A DNA stretch of 64,000 bases from Paragyromitra xinjiangensis (lineage: Eukaryota > Ascomycota > Pezizomycetes > Pezizales > Discinaceae): assembly GCA_038503065.1 (NCBI GenBank), contig JBCAMK010000006.1:372001-436000 (forward strand). Reading direction: 5' to 3'. How positions within the stretch are numbered: position 1 is the first letter of the stretch; the number at the start of each line of letters is the position of its first letter. Positions 44,346 to 56,270 of this stretch are shown one piece after another. The translations under genes and the position numbers were made by a program. The notes under the pieces are model-generated. The model was given only the letters and a program-made list of their open reading frames with translations, was not told the origin of the DNA and did not search any database.

Positions 44346-47300
44346 ATGGCAGGACCCGATGATCGTATTAACTTCATCACCGCTGAGAAATACTTCGAGA
44401 ATCTCAGTGCGTGGGAGGGTCCCGATGAAGTGGTAGCGATTCTCCAAGACCCTCCTGCTGATATTTCCGATCCGGAGTATTGGCGTGGGGTTACTCTTAA
44501 ATTTGAACAGGGCGAGCTTTGTGTTATCCAGTTCATCAGACCTACCTTATGGAGAGTCCGGTTCGATCCTACTGTCAGGGACCTCAACGATTATGGGGAC
44601 CTCAACACGTAAGTGGTGGTAATTCGTAAAAACCATGCTTGAGAGTACTAATTACTGGGTTCTTCTCGCTTTGATAGTCGAACTATCGTTGGGGACTTCA
44701 CGTCCACGCTTATACGAGACCTAGATGATTACAATGGGATTAAATGGGAGACTAAACTGGAACAGCTGCAAGATGGTTACTGGGTCTTTAAGGTAGATTG
44801 CCTTCCCAGCGAAGATATTTTCTCTGTTAACCACTTGTGAATATCTTGTTAGTCTGTAGTAACCTCCGTTACCGAACACAGCCGTGGGCATTATGAAATG
44901 GGGGAAGGCGTGAGCCTCTATCTTTACGAAAAGCCATTTCGCATACAGGTAAGTTCTCATTTTTCGTGCTTATATTAGCGGGATGTGATAACTGACTCGC
45001 AGTACCGTCCAGGCTACACGTAGCCTGAAACCTGTGAAAGAACTCTACCCCATCCCAACTATTACCGATTCGGGTCAATCCAGGGTTAGGGCTGTTTGGA
45101 ATACCTCTGAACAAACGTTTCGCTATCAACTAGACCCAGAGCACGACATGCTGAAGAGTGTGACCTTAGACGTCATTAAGGCTGGCCATGGGGAGTTTGT
45201 TGGCTGGGGTGAACAAGGAGGTACAAGCTTTATGAAGAAGCCTTCGTTCATGAATTATTTTAGTGCGTACCTGCCTAGACCACTAAATCTCGCGTTGACT
45301 ATTCTTTTACTAAATATTTTGAAGACTCGGACAATATGCAGTACAGACAAGTTTACAATAAAGGTTCCCTCGATCCACGAGAGCCACTGTATGTCACTTT
45401 CATTGCACTTTAAACTGTTTTTCGATAGTCAAAAAATAATTTACTAAATTCTGATCGGTGATAAGGTACCACTCCGATCCATTTTGGTTGGATCTCAATT
45501 CCAATCCGGAGCACATGAATGTTACGGCCACTTTCATCGACAACTACTCTCAGATCGCCGTAGACTTTGGGAAGACGAACGCGGGGTATATCAAGATCGG
45601 TACTAGATTCGGGGCTATGGATTTATACATAATTTCTGCCGATACGGTGGGTGATATTGTAAGGTCTGTGCTTGAAATGATCCTATCTTTTTCTGCCTAC
45701 AGGTGGTGACAGGATAGTATGCTAATTAAATTCCTCAAGGCTTTACACTGGGATTATTGGGCGCTCGTCCTTGAAACCAAGATATATCCTTGGGAATCAT
45801 CAGTCTTGTAAGTCCAGAGTTTCTTAAAAAGTATTATGCAAAATCCAAACAGGTGACTCCAACTTGGGTATGGGTAGTTATAACCCATTGATACAAAACT
45901 CATCTGTCACTTCAAGGTAAGATCATCCCTTCCTGAACCTTCTCAGGGCTACTATTCTTGTTAGTGGCATCCAGCCCTTGGATTATAAGATGGTCATGCA
46001 AGATGAGATACAGTACGCTAAAGTCAACCACCATTACTCAACGAAAAATAATGCTATTGACTGATTCCCCCGCCCGGATTATGCAGAACACTTTGATCGA
46101 CTCTATGAATGATGACCTTATGCCTGTTCGTGTCTGTCTAAACTAACTCTCCTACGTATGTTGAAGGCTACGGGTATATGGACCAACAATCGCTCTTTGC
46201 TGTTATCAAACAGTATCGAGATGCCAAGATTCCACTCGACGGGTTGCATATTGATGTCCCTTTCCAGGTAGGATACTCTCATCAAGCAGATTCTTTCGGA
46301 CGGCCGAAGCCAGAGCTAACTTTTGCGTTTGCAGAATAACTACCGTACCTTTACAATAGGCGAGAATAAATTCCCAAATCCCAAGGATATGTTTCGCAGG
46401 ATGAAGCAAGATGGTATAAAATGCTCTACGAACATCACCCCCGTTATTAGTGCAAACGATCTCGGCGGCGAGGGATACAAAACCCTTCAAGATGGCCTAA
46501 CCAAAGGGTGAGTCATTCCGACGCTTGATTCTTCCGTTTAAAAACCGCAGAGCTCAAAAATATGGTATTCCCGGTAGGTACTTCATCAAGGACCATAGAT
46601 ATGCCAAAGGGGCACCTGAAAATCCATATGATGTGCGGTATATGTGCTATGGTGGAGGAAAAAGAAACACAATCAACCCTAGTAATAATTCGGGGCTTCC
46701 CGAATTTACGAATGATAACGGAGAGGTTTACCGAGACCAATAGTATGTCCTTCGCTGCCGTTTCTAGGGTCATACTAAAGATTTTAGTGATTTTAAGGAG
46801 CAGTACAACTCAGGGCGCCCATATCGTGGCGGGGTTAGCTACGGATATAGTGATGGCACTGTTAGTAACACCACATCAACGTGATTACTTTCGATTATGC
46901 TGACCTGCATTGCTTGACATAGCCGGGTCATTACGCGGATCTAAACGACAAGATTGTCCGTAAGTGGTGGGGAGAGCAGTATGAATATCTTTTCAAAATG
47001 GGGCTTGAATTTGTGTGGCAGGATATAACAACTCCGTCCATCGGTGAACAATACGGAGATATGAAAGGGTATAATCCACGACATGCAGCATTTTCTAACA
47101 AGCCACGAATTCTCACGAATCTTTGATAGATTTCCTTCTCGCCTATTGCTCGACATCCATCCTGGGAATAACGCTCAACCAGTACAAAAACTCGCAATCG
47201 AGACTTGGGCGCTCTACTCATACAACCTCCATAAAGCAACCTTCCATGGCCTTAATAACCTCAAATCTCGCGAGAATAAACGTAACTTCATCCTCGGACG

Positions 47301-49024
47301 CGGTAGTTTTGCCGGTATGTATCGCTTCGCTGGCCTTTGGACTGGGGACAACGCAAGTTCGTGGGACTTCTGGAGAATCACGGTTCCCCAGGTGCTTTCG
47401 ATTGGCCTCAACGGTGTCTGTATAGCAGGGTCCGATACAGGCGGCTTTGAGCCATTTTCGCCGGCAGAGGGTATAGAAGAGAAATATTGCGACCCAGAAT
47501 TGCTCATCAGATGGTATGCTGGTTCAACACTATTGCCATGGCTCAGAAGCCACTATGTTAGCAGAGCACCCAAGGGAGGCGAGAAGAAAAAGTGGTTTCA
47601 GGTAGGCCGATGCACTGTTAGGTAGTGTTCTAGGAAGTGAAGTGGATGACAAATTTTCCTGCAGGAACCATACGCCTATCCAATACACTTCGAAGATCAT
47701 CGGAAACGACCAAACCCCACTCTCGATGGTCAAGCATGGCTTTATTATGGTGCGCAGTACATTACACAGTACTTTATCCAGCTCAGGTACTCGCTACTTC
47801 AGGTCCTTTATGATGCTATGTTTGAGAACCAAATGCATGGTTTACCAATTGCGAGGTCGATGGTATGTTTCTATCCGTGATTTGATATACCCCAGAGTGG
47901 TCAATAAGTCTACGTTGCTGACATAACTGGAAAATACACCGCTTAGCTCATGACAGACCCTCAAGATACCACCTTCTTTAACGAAAGCCAAATATTCCTC
48001 GACGACCAATACGTTGCCGGCCAAAACTTACTCATTGCGCCTATCATGCACAGCCGTAGAGAGAAAGGCCATGAACAAGAGCAAAGGGAAATTTACCTTC
48101 CACTCGGGTATTTCTGGTACCCATCCAATTTAAGACCAGTTCCCTCCCAGAGAGTTGCATTGGAACCAGCCATTTCAGGTGGCAGTGTGATAGAGCGATG
48201 TGCAAATATTCCTTCGTACCCAGACCACCCACCCGGAGATCTGAACAAGCCCAAGCCTGACCCAAGGGGGTATCACTCCGTGTTACCATCTTTTGTGAGG
48301 GAAGGTAAGACAGACTAGACCGAACCCCATATGTTCGTTTTTGCTGAAGCTACACAGGTTGCGTCATTCCACAAATTGAACCTCGAGACTACATCGGAGA
48401 CGCGACACCTAATCCTATCGAGTTCCACGTCTACCCGTTCATTAGGACGGGGCACTCGCGGAAATCTGTAAGAATTCGAGCCCAACCCATAAACGTAAAT
48501 ACTCTGCAACCGCTAAATCTGAGCCGAACAGGAGTACACTACCTATCTAGATGACGGTGTTAGCCGCAGCAGCGAACCAAAAGACATCAGGCGAACACGG
48601 CAGATTATTGATACTAAGAAGCGCAGGGGGTTGGACGTTACCGCGCTGGAAGCGAGGAAATACGACGAATACCGGGCCGTAACCATCCTCCACGTATTAC
48701 CACCCTGATTCACTAATTTCATCTTGTCTATTTCTGTATTGATACTTTTTGTGGTTTTAGGAAATGACGGCCACCACCCGCACAATTAGTATCACTCGGA
48801 AAGCAAAAGATGGGGACTACGACCCAGCTAAAGAAATCGGCCACGAGTTCAGCATCATTCTCTGGTATGACCCATACCATTTCGGGCCTGGCTATACTGT
48901 AACTATCACACCAGCTGTTAGCATCGAGAAACATGAGGACTTAGGGCTGAAGGCGGTAGTCATCAAGGTGAAGGAGACATTGGGTACTACAGAAAACATT
49001 GTTCTAAGAGTGGAGAAAAGTTGA
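44346..49024 (+). CDS. alpha-1,4-glucan lyase (glycoside hydrolase family 31)
   Basis: Degrades starch or glycogen from non-reducing ends by elimination to 1,5-anhydro-D-fructose (family knowledge). Eighteen exons keep one frame of about 1095 residues: 44346-44608, 44678-44792, 44853-44948, 45013-45262, 45325-45388, 45466-45663, 45740-45807, 46167-46267, 46335-46507, 46551-46742, 46788-46860, 46923-47068, 47130-47601, 47665-47862, 47947-48304, 48358-48467, 48532-48678, 48761-49024. Diagnostic segments: LWRVRFDPTVRDLNDYGD, GHGEFVGWGEQGG, GLEFVWQDITTP with predicted nucleophile D565, and IAGSDTGGFEPF with D682. The closest remembered sequences are the Morchella lyases, similar along the whole length. 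There is no signal peptide, so it is intracellular. The interval between exons 7 and 8 (45808-46166) is unusual; see findings. Confidence 0.92.
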
Positions 49025-50420
49025 TTGTTGTAGCTATGGGATGACCTTGCTAGCTGTAGCAGAGGCCTCACTGTCTCGAAAGGAATTTTCTTTCGTTTTA
49101 TTCCTACGCTTAGGAAAGCGGATATTTGTGCTAGAAATTGAATCGCCTTTTTTTCCACCTAGCCGATAGCCTCGAATTTAGTATCCAAGATGCTAACAAT
49201 CATTACTATTCTTGCGAACACGAAGAAATTCAAACTCTACCGATACTTATCAGTCCTAGAAACCTAACCCTGAAACTACTAAACACTTCGCACCCCCCTT
49301 TAATTTCCCTTACCATGGATCATCTTATCACAGGTTCTGCGGGCGTGAAAGAAAACCGTGACCAATTATAGGTAAGAGCCTACCTAATTGCTACTGGCAT
49401 TAGGTTAGTCTTTTTACTGTGTTTTTCTCATCGCCTCCGCTTTAAGGTACCACTTGTAGTAGTTCAAGTATCGCGATATAATGGGACGCTACAAGACCGA
49501 CCCCACTACTGCACAACACTCCCCAACTGAACGTAAGTCACCCCGATTTAACAAATGGAGAATCACTATTGCTTTAAGTGATGATAGTGAAACATGTTCA
49601 ATGGTTCGTACAATCCTGTTGATCCGAGACCTCGAAGCCGCACCAGCCTGTTAGCTGGAACCCTACGCCTTCTAGGCACACTCATGTAGGCCCCCGCACC
49701 AGAAGCATGCGCATCAGACGCTTCATATTATCTATTCAATCATGCACCATCACTCAATGTTGCTCCTAGAGAGTAAGTTAAATTTCTTCTTCTTATTTAT
49801 TGAGAAGATATTTTGTATCACCCTCATGGTTTATGAGTATCTTCCTGTTTTGTTTTTGACCTTTCCTCGATTTTGTACGAGATTCATCGCGCCTCCTATC
49901 CAGTTTTGTCACACCCAGGAGTGGCTCTGACTTGAGAAATGAATGGTCGCTTTTATCCAAGCAACCCACGGCGGTGATACAATACACCACCGGGGCCTAC
50001 TCAAATAAAACCACAGATAAAGATATATAAGAGTATGGGGGTTTCCAAGACGAGAGATATAAGGTTATTCTTAGCAAAGACTAAATAAACCTCACTGCGC
50101 TTAACGAATGGGTTATTTCGACTGCGGGAACAAGACAAGCTATTGGGTTACACGCACGCACGGTTGATTGGCTGAAAATCCCTGTCTGGTGTGAGCCTTG
50201 TTGCGGGACGGGCCGCTGCCATTTCGATAGATGGCGCAGGGGTATGGAAGATAAGCGAGTGCGGAATCGAATCTGCATGTTGCTTTGAGCCGCATTAAGC
50301 TGGAGATCACGTTGTTCAGGGTTAGGGCCTAAGGATGAGTCAGGCCAGCAAGACCGGGTAACTAGCTTAATACCCTCTGCACTTCCTCCACCTTCACCTC
50401 CTCGCCTAAGGTATTCACCA
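49025..50420. other. Intergenic region without a convincing gene
   Basis: No supported coding sequence. The last 100 bp are pyrimidine-rich and could be leader of the next gene. Confidence 0.45.
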
Positions 50421-51718
50421 TGGCATATTCTAGATCAACAACACAGTCAACCTCACCCCCTCTCTATAGCTCCATCATCTTCACAGCCCCAATCACACTC
50501 CCCCGAGCCCTCAACACTGAGTACTCCTATCCCGCGATCAGTCTCGAAGCGCTCACGGCCTTACAACCGCAAAACAAGCGAATGCGGAACAGAAGCCTCC
50601 CGCCTCTTCTCTACCCTCCTCGAAGCCCACCAACAAAACCCCCTCGTTGAACGTCCAATCATAGTTCGTAACGTCTCACTAGGCACCTGGAAGTATTTCC
50701 TTACCAAGCATGGCCAACACCCCGCATTCAAGATTTCAAAGTAACTTACTACCCTTCTACTCCCCTCCTCCTTTAGCCCACCTCCCTGATCACATCTCGC
50801 TCCAGATGGGAATACGACAACGGAAAAGTAATCGCTGTCCCCCTTCCCCTCCCATTCCACAACATCGCACCTACAATCTTAATCAAATACTTCTATTTTA
50901 ACCTCCGAACCACCGGCCTCGCCAACCGCGAGCGTATCTTTTCCCTTAGACTAACCTACGAAAGTAAGTCCCCCTTTAATCCACCCCCAAATCCAATTCT
51001 AACCCTTCACTCCCTATCTATAGACATGACCAAACGTGGCCCCTCTGGCATCTCTACCCGCGAACCCAACGTCGCCATCTGGACCCCCGGTTTCCATCTG
51101 GGCGTCGTCCCAACCTTAATCTGGGAAGTCACACATACCCAACCCCGCTCCTCTTTTCAGAGAAGAGCTAAAATGTGGTGTCGTCGCTACGATGGACAAG
51201 TCCGCGTTATTATCTTTCTCAAGTACCTTCGTAAGAACCCGCTTACCGATCGCGCTTCTATTTTGGAAGTTTATCGTCCTGTTTGCCGGAACGGGAGATG
51301 GACTGCTGTTAAGGATGGACCGACGTATGAGTTGTTTCCGGTTCCGGCGAATGCGGGGGGTGAGATGGATGCGGTGCCGCTTACCCTTGAGGACTATCTT
51401 GGGGCTGGAAATACTTGTGGTGGGCAGATTGATCCGGGGAGGAGGTTTGATCTGCCGTTGGGTCTCGTGAGGAAGACTATTGAGGAGATTGTCGGAGTTA
51501 CGGTGGCGCGCTTGGCGTATAGGTCTCCGTCTGATGGGTCGGGTGTTGGTGGGGATATGCAGGTGTCTGTTAGTGAGAGTGGAGGTGGAGATGGTTTGAG
51601 TGGACTTGAGGATGGGATGGATGTGGAAGGAGGGGGCGAGTCGACTGAGGTGGTGGATTATGAGGAGTTTGGAAGCGAGTGGGATGCGACGATGAGTGAT
51701 GTTAGTGATGATGTTTAG
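50421..51718 (+). CDS. PD-(D/E)XK (Uma2-like) fungal protein, 5' end uncertain
   Basis: Three coding exons: about 50421-50743, 50808-50952 and 51026-51718, joined by GTAAC...CAG and GTAAGT...TAG introns. The first part is Ser/Pro-rich. Then come SECGTEASRLFSTLLEAHQQ and LGTWKYFLTKHG, followed by KWEYDNGKVIAVPLPLPFHN and EPNVAIWTP ... PTLIWEVTHTQ ... RRAKMWCRRYDG with VRVIIFLKYL. This E-Y-x-G-K / P-N / WEV / Y-x-G-x-V-R order matches the restriction-endonuclease-like fold of Uma2-type proteins common in fungi (inference by eye). The expected catalytic Asp is Asn in EPN. The acidic tail (about 60 residues) ends at 51718. An in-frame ATG for exon 1 was not found; ATG 50420 is in another frame, so an upstream exon or an indel is likely. 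Confidence 0.6.
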
Positions 51719-53418
51719 GTGGTAAGAATAGTGGGTAGGGGGTGTATGATGATAATCGGGGTTTTTTTCGGATGCTGCGGTTTGGGTTAGGTTTGGTGTC
51801 TAGGTTATTGTGAATTTGTGGTGATAGGGGTAGCACCGTTGCTCTAGCGGCGGTAATAGAGGGAGTCCTGTTCGGGTGATTAGTTTGCCTGGTACATGAA
51901 GGGATAACGGGTGACGGTAGGGTTTAGTTACGCACAAAGCAAGTCTATTCGATCGCTGGAATACAGGTATTTTGGGGCGGAGGCTACCTACGATGAAAAC
52001 TGTTGTCCTTTGGCCGTTTCTGGAACACAGATATTCCTCATCATAGTTGGAGTCAGAGTGGGCATGGGCTTGTAGTAGCTGTAACTCGGGAGTCTGGGGT
52101 AAGAGAGTGGTTTCGGGTTAGTTTGGGGTCGAGAAGAGGGAAAATAGAACAGGGGGAAGATGGAGCTTTGTTTCTCCGTTTCCAACAGTTACAGACCCCA
52201 ACAGCGACGACAAGCTGCAACAATCGCACACATTACATGCATAGGAAAATACTACAGACTGAAGGGAAGCACGTTTTCGATCACGGCATGAATCTGCCGA
52301 TGAAAACGGGTTTCGGCGGACCTACTCTCAATAATAGGAATCTCATCGGTGCTGATTAATTGAAAGCCAGGGTTGAAGCTTTTGCGCAAAGTATCTATCT
52401 CGCTAAACTGGGGATTTCCGGCCACCGCGTGAGCCACCTCACGATCGCCAATTGTGTGGCTTACCCCGTGGTCAGAGATTGGGGGGGTCTTCTCGGATTA
52501 TTTACTCGTATGATATTTCTGAGTTGGCCCGACTCTGCAAAGGGAACGAGAAGGAAGTATCACTTGACTAGAAATATATAGCTTGTGGAAGGTAAAGCAA
52601 GAATACCCTGACGATAGCAACAACAGTGCATTGTGATGACTACATATAGCAATTCTATATGTCATGCGCTCTTTACAACCTTCAAAAAGTCGGATCTAGT
52701 TTGGAATTTTGGTGACGAGGTGGGGCATTTAAATATGGCTCTAAAGCCAACACGCCATCAACCCTCTGTTGACATTCGTTCGTGAGATGGCCGTTAGAGA
52801 TTTTAGATCCTCTCCGGTGCTCGTCGTTATGGGTGACGTTCTTTTGCTGGTTCTCCGCGGAGGGGAGAGAGGCTAATGTCTCTAAACCCGCCGGAAAGAA
52901 TTTCTGGTTATGCTAGACCTGGCAATTTGAATGTGATATCAAGTATAGGTTCTTCGCAATGTAATTTTTGTTTAAACCACCATCAGGAGATGCCAAACCG
53001 ACCTATACTTCAAGAAACTGGTGTTTGCCCTCAGGTGTGTTCTGCGCCAACTACTGGAGCTGGGGGTTTCTGGCGCAGATGAAGTAGATGGCCGGATGTA
53101 TGGGGTAAGGTTTGTTATAAGGGCTGTTGAATCTCGTAGTGTTCGCTGTCTGGAACTACTTATTTCTAGGTCTATTAGGGGTGTGGCACGGAGAAATATA
53201 ATTTTGCTAAGGCGGTAGGCTTTGCCTTTCGGTGTTGGTGTTAGTTTATATCATCTGCATACAAGGTGGGTGTCCTAGGAAATATTTTGACCAGTCCGTT
53301 CAGGCTCGGATGTGTGGCCGGAAAAAAATAGTTAGTCAACAGTCTGGGCATTTTTGAAACACGGAGAGGTCTGGTACAATAATATTTAATGCTACACAGA
53401 ACACAAAAAATAAAAAAT
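51719..53418. other. Intergenic region without a convincing gene
   Basis: Only unsupported open frames of 60-120 codons, including overlapping ones at 51988-52581 and 52876-53218. No motif was recognised. Confidence 0.45.
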
Positions 53419-53529
53419 AAATCTACCAGGATTCGAACCCGGGTCTCCCACCCTTTTAGGTGACTGCTTTGATTCTTCCACTGTATCGCACAGAAGCAGC
53501 GAGGCGCCTTACCACTAGACCATAGACTC
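53419..53529 (-). tRNA. tRNA-like gene with an unusual insertion, or tRNA-derived SINE head
   Basis: On the minus strand: a 7 bp acceptor stem (GAGTCTA with TAGATTT, two G-T pairs), a D arm, perfect A box TGGTCTAGTGG (53512-53522), a T arm with one G-T pair and perfect B box GGTTCGAATCC. A T-rich stretch follows, as for pol III termination. The middle is about 111 bases in all, too long for a standard tRNA: some 40 bases lie between the D arm and a possible anticodon hairpin (TCACC/GGTGG with a six-base loop). The amino acid cannot be assigned. Confidence 0.5.
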
Positions 53530-55301
53530 ATGTTTATACTTCCATCCTTGGGGTACATAAACCAACCCCGCACTCAGCACCTGACCATTCTAAACTCTAC
53601 GCAGCGGTTTCAGCTACCTAGCATAACTTTGTAACCTACTTTAGGAATGTATGTAAATACCTGACCGATGACTAACTATTTTCTCCAGCCCACATACAAG
53701 CCTAGACGAGGCTAATTTTTGATCAGGCTTTCTGAGTTGTTTTTCCGATTCCAGAAGGGGTCTTTTGTACGTCTATAGTAAAGTATTGTAAGCGGTGGGT
53801 GGCAACGATTTGATGTAAAATATCAGTGGAATCGTGTATAATGGAACCTTCGTGTGATTTACTTTCGAGTATGATAAAGCGGCGGACTGGCAGGGTTACT
53901 AGGTGTTAGGAACTGAAACTCTGGAAATGATAATATTTGTTCTTCATTTACCGGATCTTTCTCTCGTGCTAGGTAGTATCGATACAGCGAACTATAAACC
54001 TTTCCCATTTACCCTAGCTACCTGAAACCCTTGCACTTTACCCTATGAACTTATTGTACCAAACCACGGGTGACTAGATCTCCCGAAAAGGCCTTCTTGA
54101 TTTGGAATTCCTGTAAGGATGCTCAGAGGAAAGATTATCCCGAGCACCGAACTAGGGCCATCCAATGAGTGGCAAGCCACCACGCAATTGATATAGATCC
54201 TCGTAATCTAGTGTCACCGCTCGCCTAGACGTTCGCCACACTCACCCATAAGTCTTGGTTGCAGTATAAGTGAAGGTCCTCAACCTACTACTCTCTTGGG
54301 CTATCAGTTCTTCACTACACGCTGCCTTTTCTGCTACAATAGATACGATGTTTTGTCGACGGTTTATCTCAAGGCGAGTATTCTATGCCGGTAGCTCTTG
54401 AATAACCCCAGTCTCCCACCTGCTGGGCCTGGATCACATGATTCGCCCTCTTAGTATATCATCACGCACCGTCTATATGAGACGGATAGTTGAATGCACC
54501 TGCCATAATTTATAGCACTTCTGTCTAAGACTTCCTCGCCCGATCATAGCACCGACGGCATGGAGAAGTATCGAGATCAAGACCAAATCTCATTATCAAT
54601 CATGGTATAGATAATATTGCCTCGGGGCGCTATGTTCCATATCTCCTCTTAACTTCTCCCGATACTCCCTCAATCACTTTATGACCAATTGTAACAGAAA
54701 ACTCTTCATTCTCAATAAGTGATTTTATAGATTCAACCGTCCAACCGGCAAGGTGCGCCGTGTCGTCGGAATAAATAAAATGGCACCGAAATGCACATAC
54801 CAAGCTCGTGAAATGGTATTATAGAGCTAATACGTTAAATGTTGCTGAGCTCGGAGGATTTCACATGCGTGAGCCGGAACAAAGTTGTCTCCGGGGCCGA
54901 ATCCCGGGAATCCTTGGACCTGGGAAAGATCTGCATTTAAGCTCATACCTCATCGCTGCAGTATATAAGGTAACTGTGACTAAACCTTGCTCGGCTTATG
55001 TTTCCGAGAGTGGCATGAATACTCTATGCAATACGCCGTTGCATGATCTACGTGCATGTGTGACACAGTCGGGATAATTCCAACCGCTTCGGTTTAAATA
55101 TGTGCGTTTTCCGCAAAGCTTAATCTAAATCTTTTACCCCACATTTAGTATTTTCTAATCATAGAAATATAAGTTTTATAGCACGGTAAGTTAATTAAAG
55201 TGGATGATCGCTGGGTTAGGGTTCGACAATATATATAGTCTTCAATCCTCACCTATTGCCAAATGTAAATATCAGCAAATTGCGCTTCGTTAGCCACCAA
55301 G
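53530..55301. other. Intergenic region without a convincing gene
   Basis: No supported gene. ATATATATAG at about 55230 lies about 70 bp upstream of the AA9 start and may be its TATA element. Confidence 0.45.
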
Positions 55302-56270
55302 ATGCGTCTCCCAGCTGCTATCTTAACAATAAGCTCCCTTCTGGGGCTCAGCGCTGGACATGGCTTCGTGCAGCAGCTGAAGGTCGGAAACGAGTATATC
55401 CCGACGTGGAACCCGTACAAAGACCCCCAGAAGAAGATCGAGCGGATCACCCGGAAATTCGATGACAATGGACCTGTTACAGATGGTGGATATACTGTCA
55501 GTACTCCAGCGCTCTAATCTATACATTGTATCATTCCTTTTTGACTTGTACTCACCGATAATAGGGACCCAACATTACTTGCAATACCGGCGGAAACATA
55601 CCATCTAATCTTACCACTCCTGTCCCTGCGGGCTCACAAGTCACGTTCCTGTGGACAGAGTGGGCATCCGATCATCCCGGCCCAATAATGACCTACATGG
55701 CAAAGTGCCCTGGGAAATGTTCAGCCTTCAAAGGAGATACCGGTAAAATTTGGTTCAAGATCCACCAGGAAGGTTACAACGCTTCATATGAGGTACCCTG
55801 GGCGTCGAAGCGTTTATAGACACAAAATAGGTACTGAAACGCTGTCTCCTTCATGCTCGAACGTATATTAACCAATGGTCAGCACTTGGGCTGTAACGAT
55901 CCCGAAAAGCATATCCAGCGGCGAATACATCCTGCGACATGAAATTCTTGGACTACAACGTGCCTCTAAATCCGGTCTCGCACAATTTTATCCCGGCTGC
56001 CACCAAGTTACGATCACCGGTGGAGGATCCGCTAATCCGACAGGTGTTGCATTCCCGGGTGCCTATCCGTTGGATGATCCTGGTGTAAGCATTGCCTCAG
56101 CTTGCGTCTCAAGTGCATATCACTAATTTAGTGTAGATTTTGCTTGAATACCGCGATATCTCAGCGACTAACCCATACACTCCCCCAGGTAAGCTATCAA
56201 TGGTATTTCGGTTACAGGATATGAGTTTACTGATATGAATCTAGGCGGCCCTGTCTACCAAGACCCGTAG
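55302..56270 (+). pseudogene. AA9 lytic polysaccharide monooxygenase with an in-frame stop
   Basis: Copper enzyme family that oxidatively cleaves cellulose outside the cell. Five exons: 55302-55496, 55565-55830, 55883-56084, 56137-56188 and 56245-56270. A signal peptide (MRLPAAILTISSLLGLSAG) precedes HGFVQQL, whose His would be the N-terminal copper ligand. Further AA9 signatures: FLWTEWASDHPGP (second His), CPGKCSAF, WFKIHQEG, STWAVTIP, YILRHEILGL and the QFYPGCHQVTITGGG segment, then ILLEYRDISATNPYTPPG. TAG at 55817-55819, just before the second intron, interrupts the frame; all other junctions are in phase. So this is a recent pseudogene, or the stop is a base error. Total coding length (about 246 codons) is normal for AA9. 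Confidence 0.85.

Noticed and set aside
46741..46790. Apparent stops and frameshift in the glucan lyase near 46741
   Set aside because: A 45 bp intron (46743-46787) with a CATACTAAAG branch site removes them and keeps the frame, so the lesion is not real.
47069..47129. Apparent frameshift in the glucan lyase near 47069
   Set aside because: A 61 bp intron (GTATAAT to GATAG) resolves it and restores similarity to known lyases.
44869..47733. Minus-strand frames across the glucan lyase gene
   Set aside because: Shadows of the plus-strand exons, which have family similarity and consistent splice phases.
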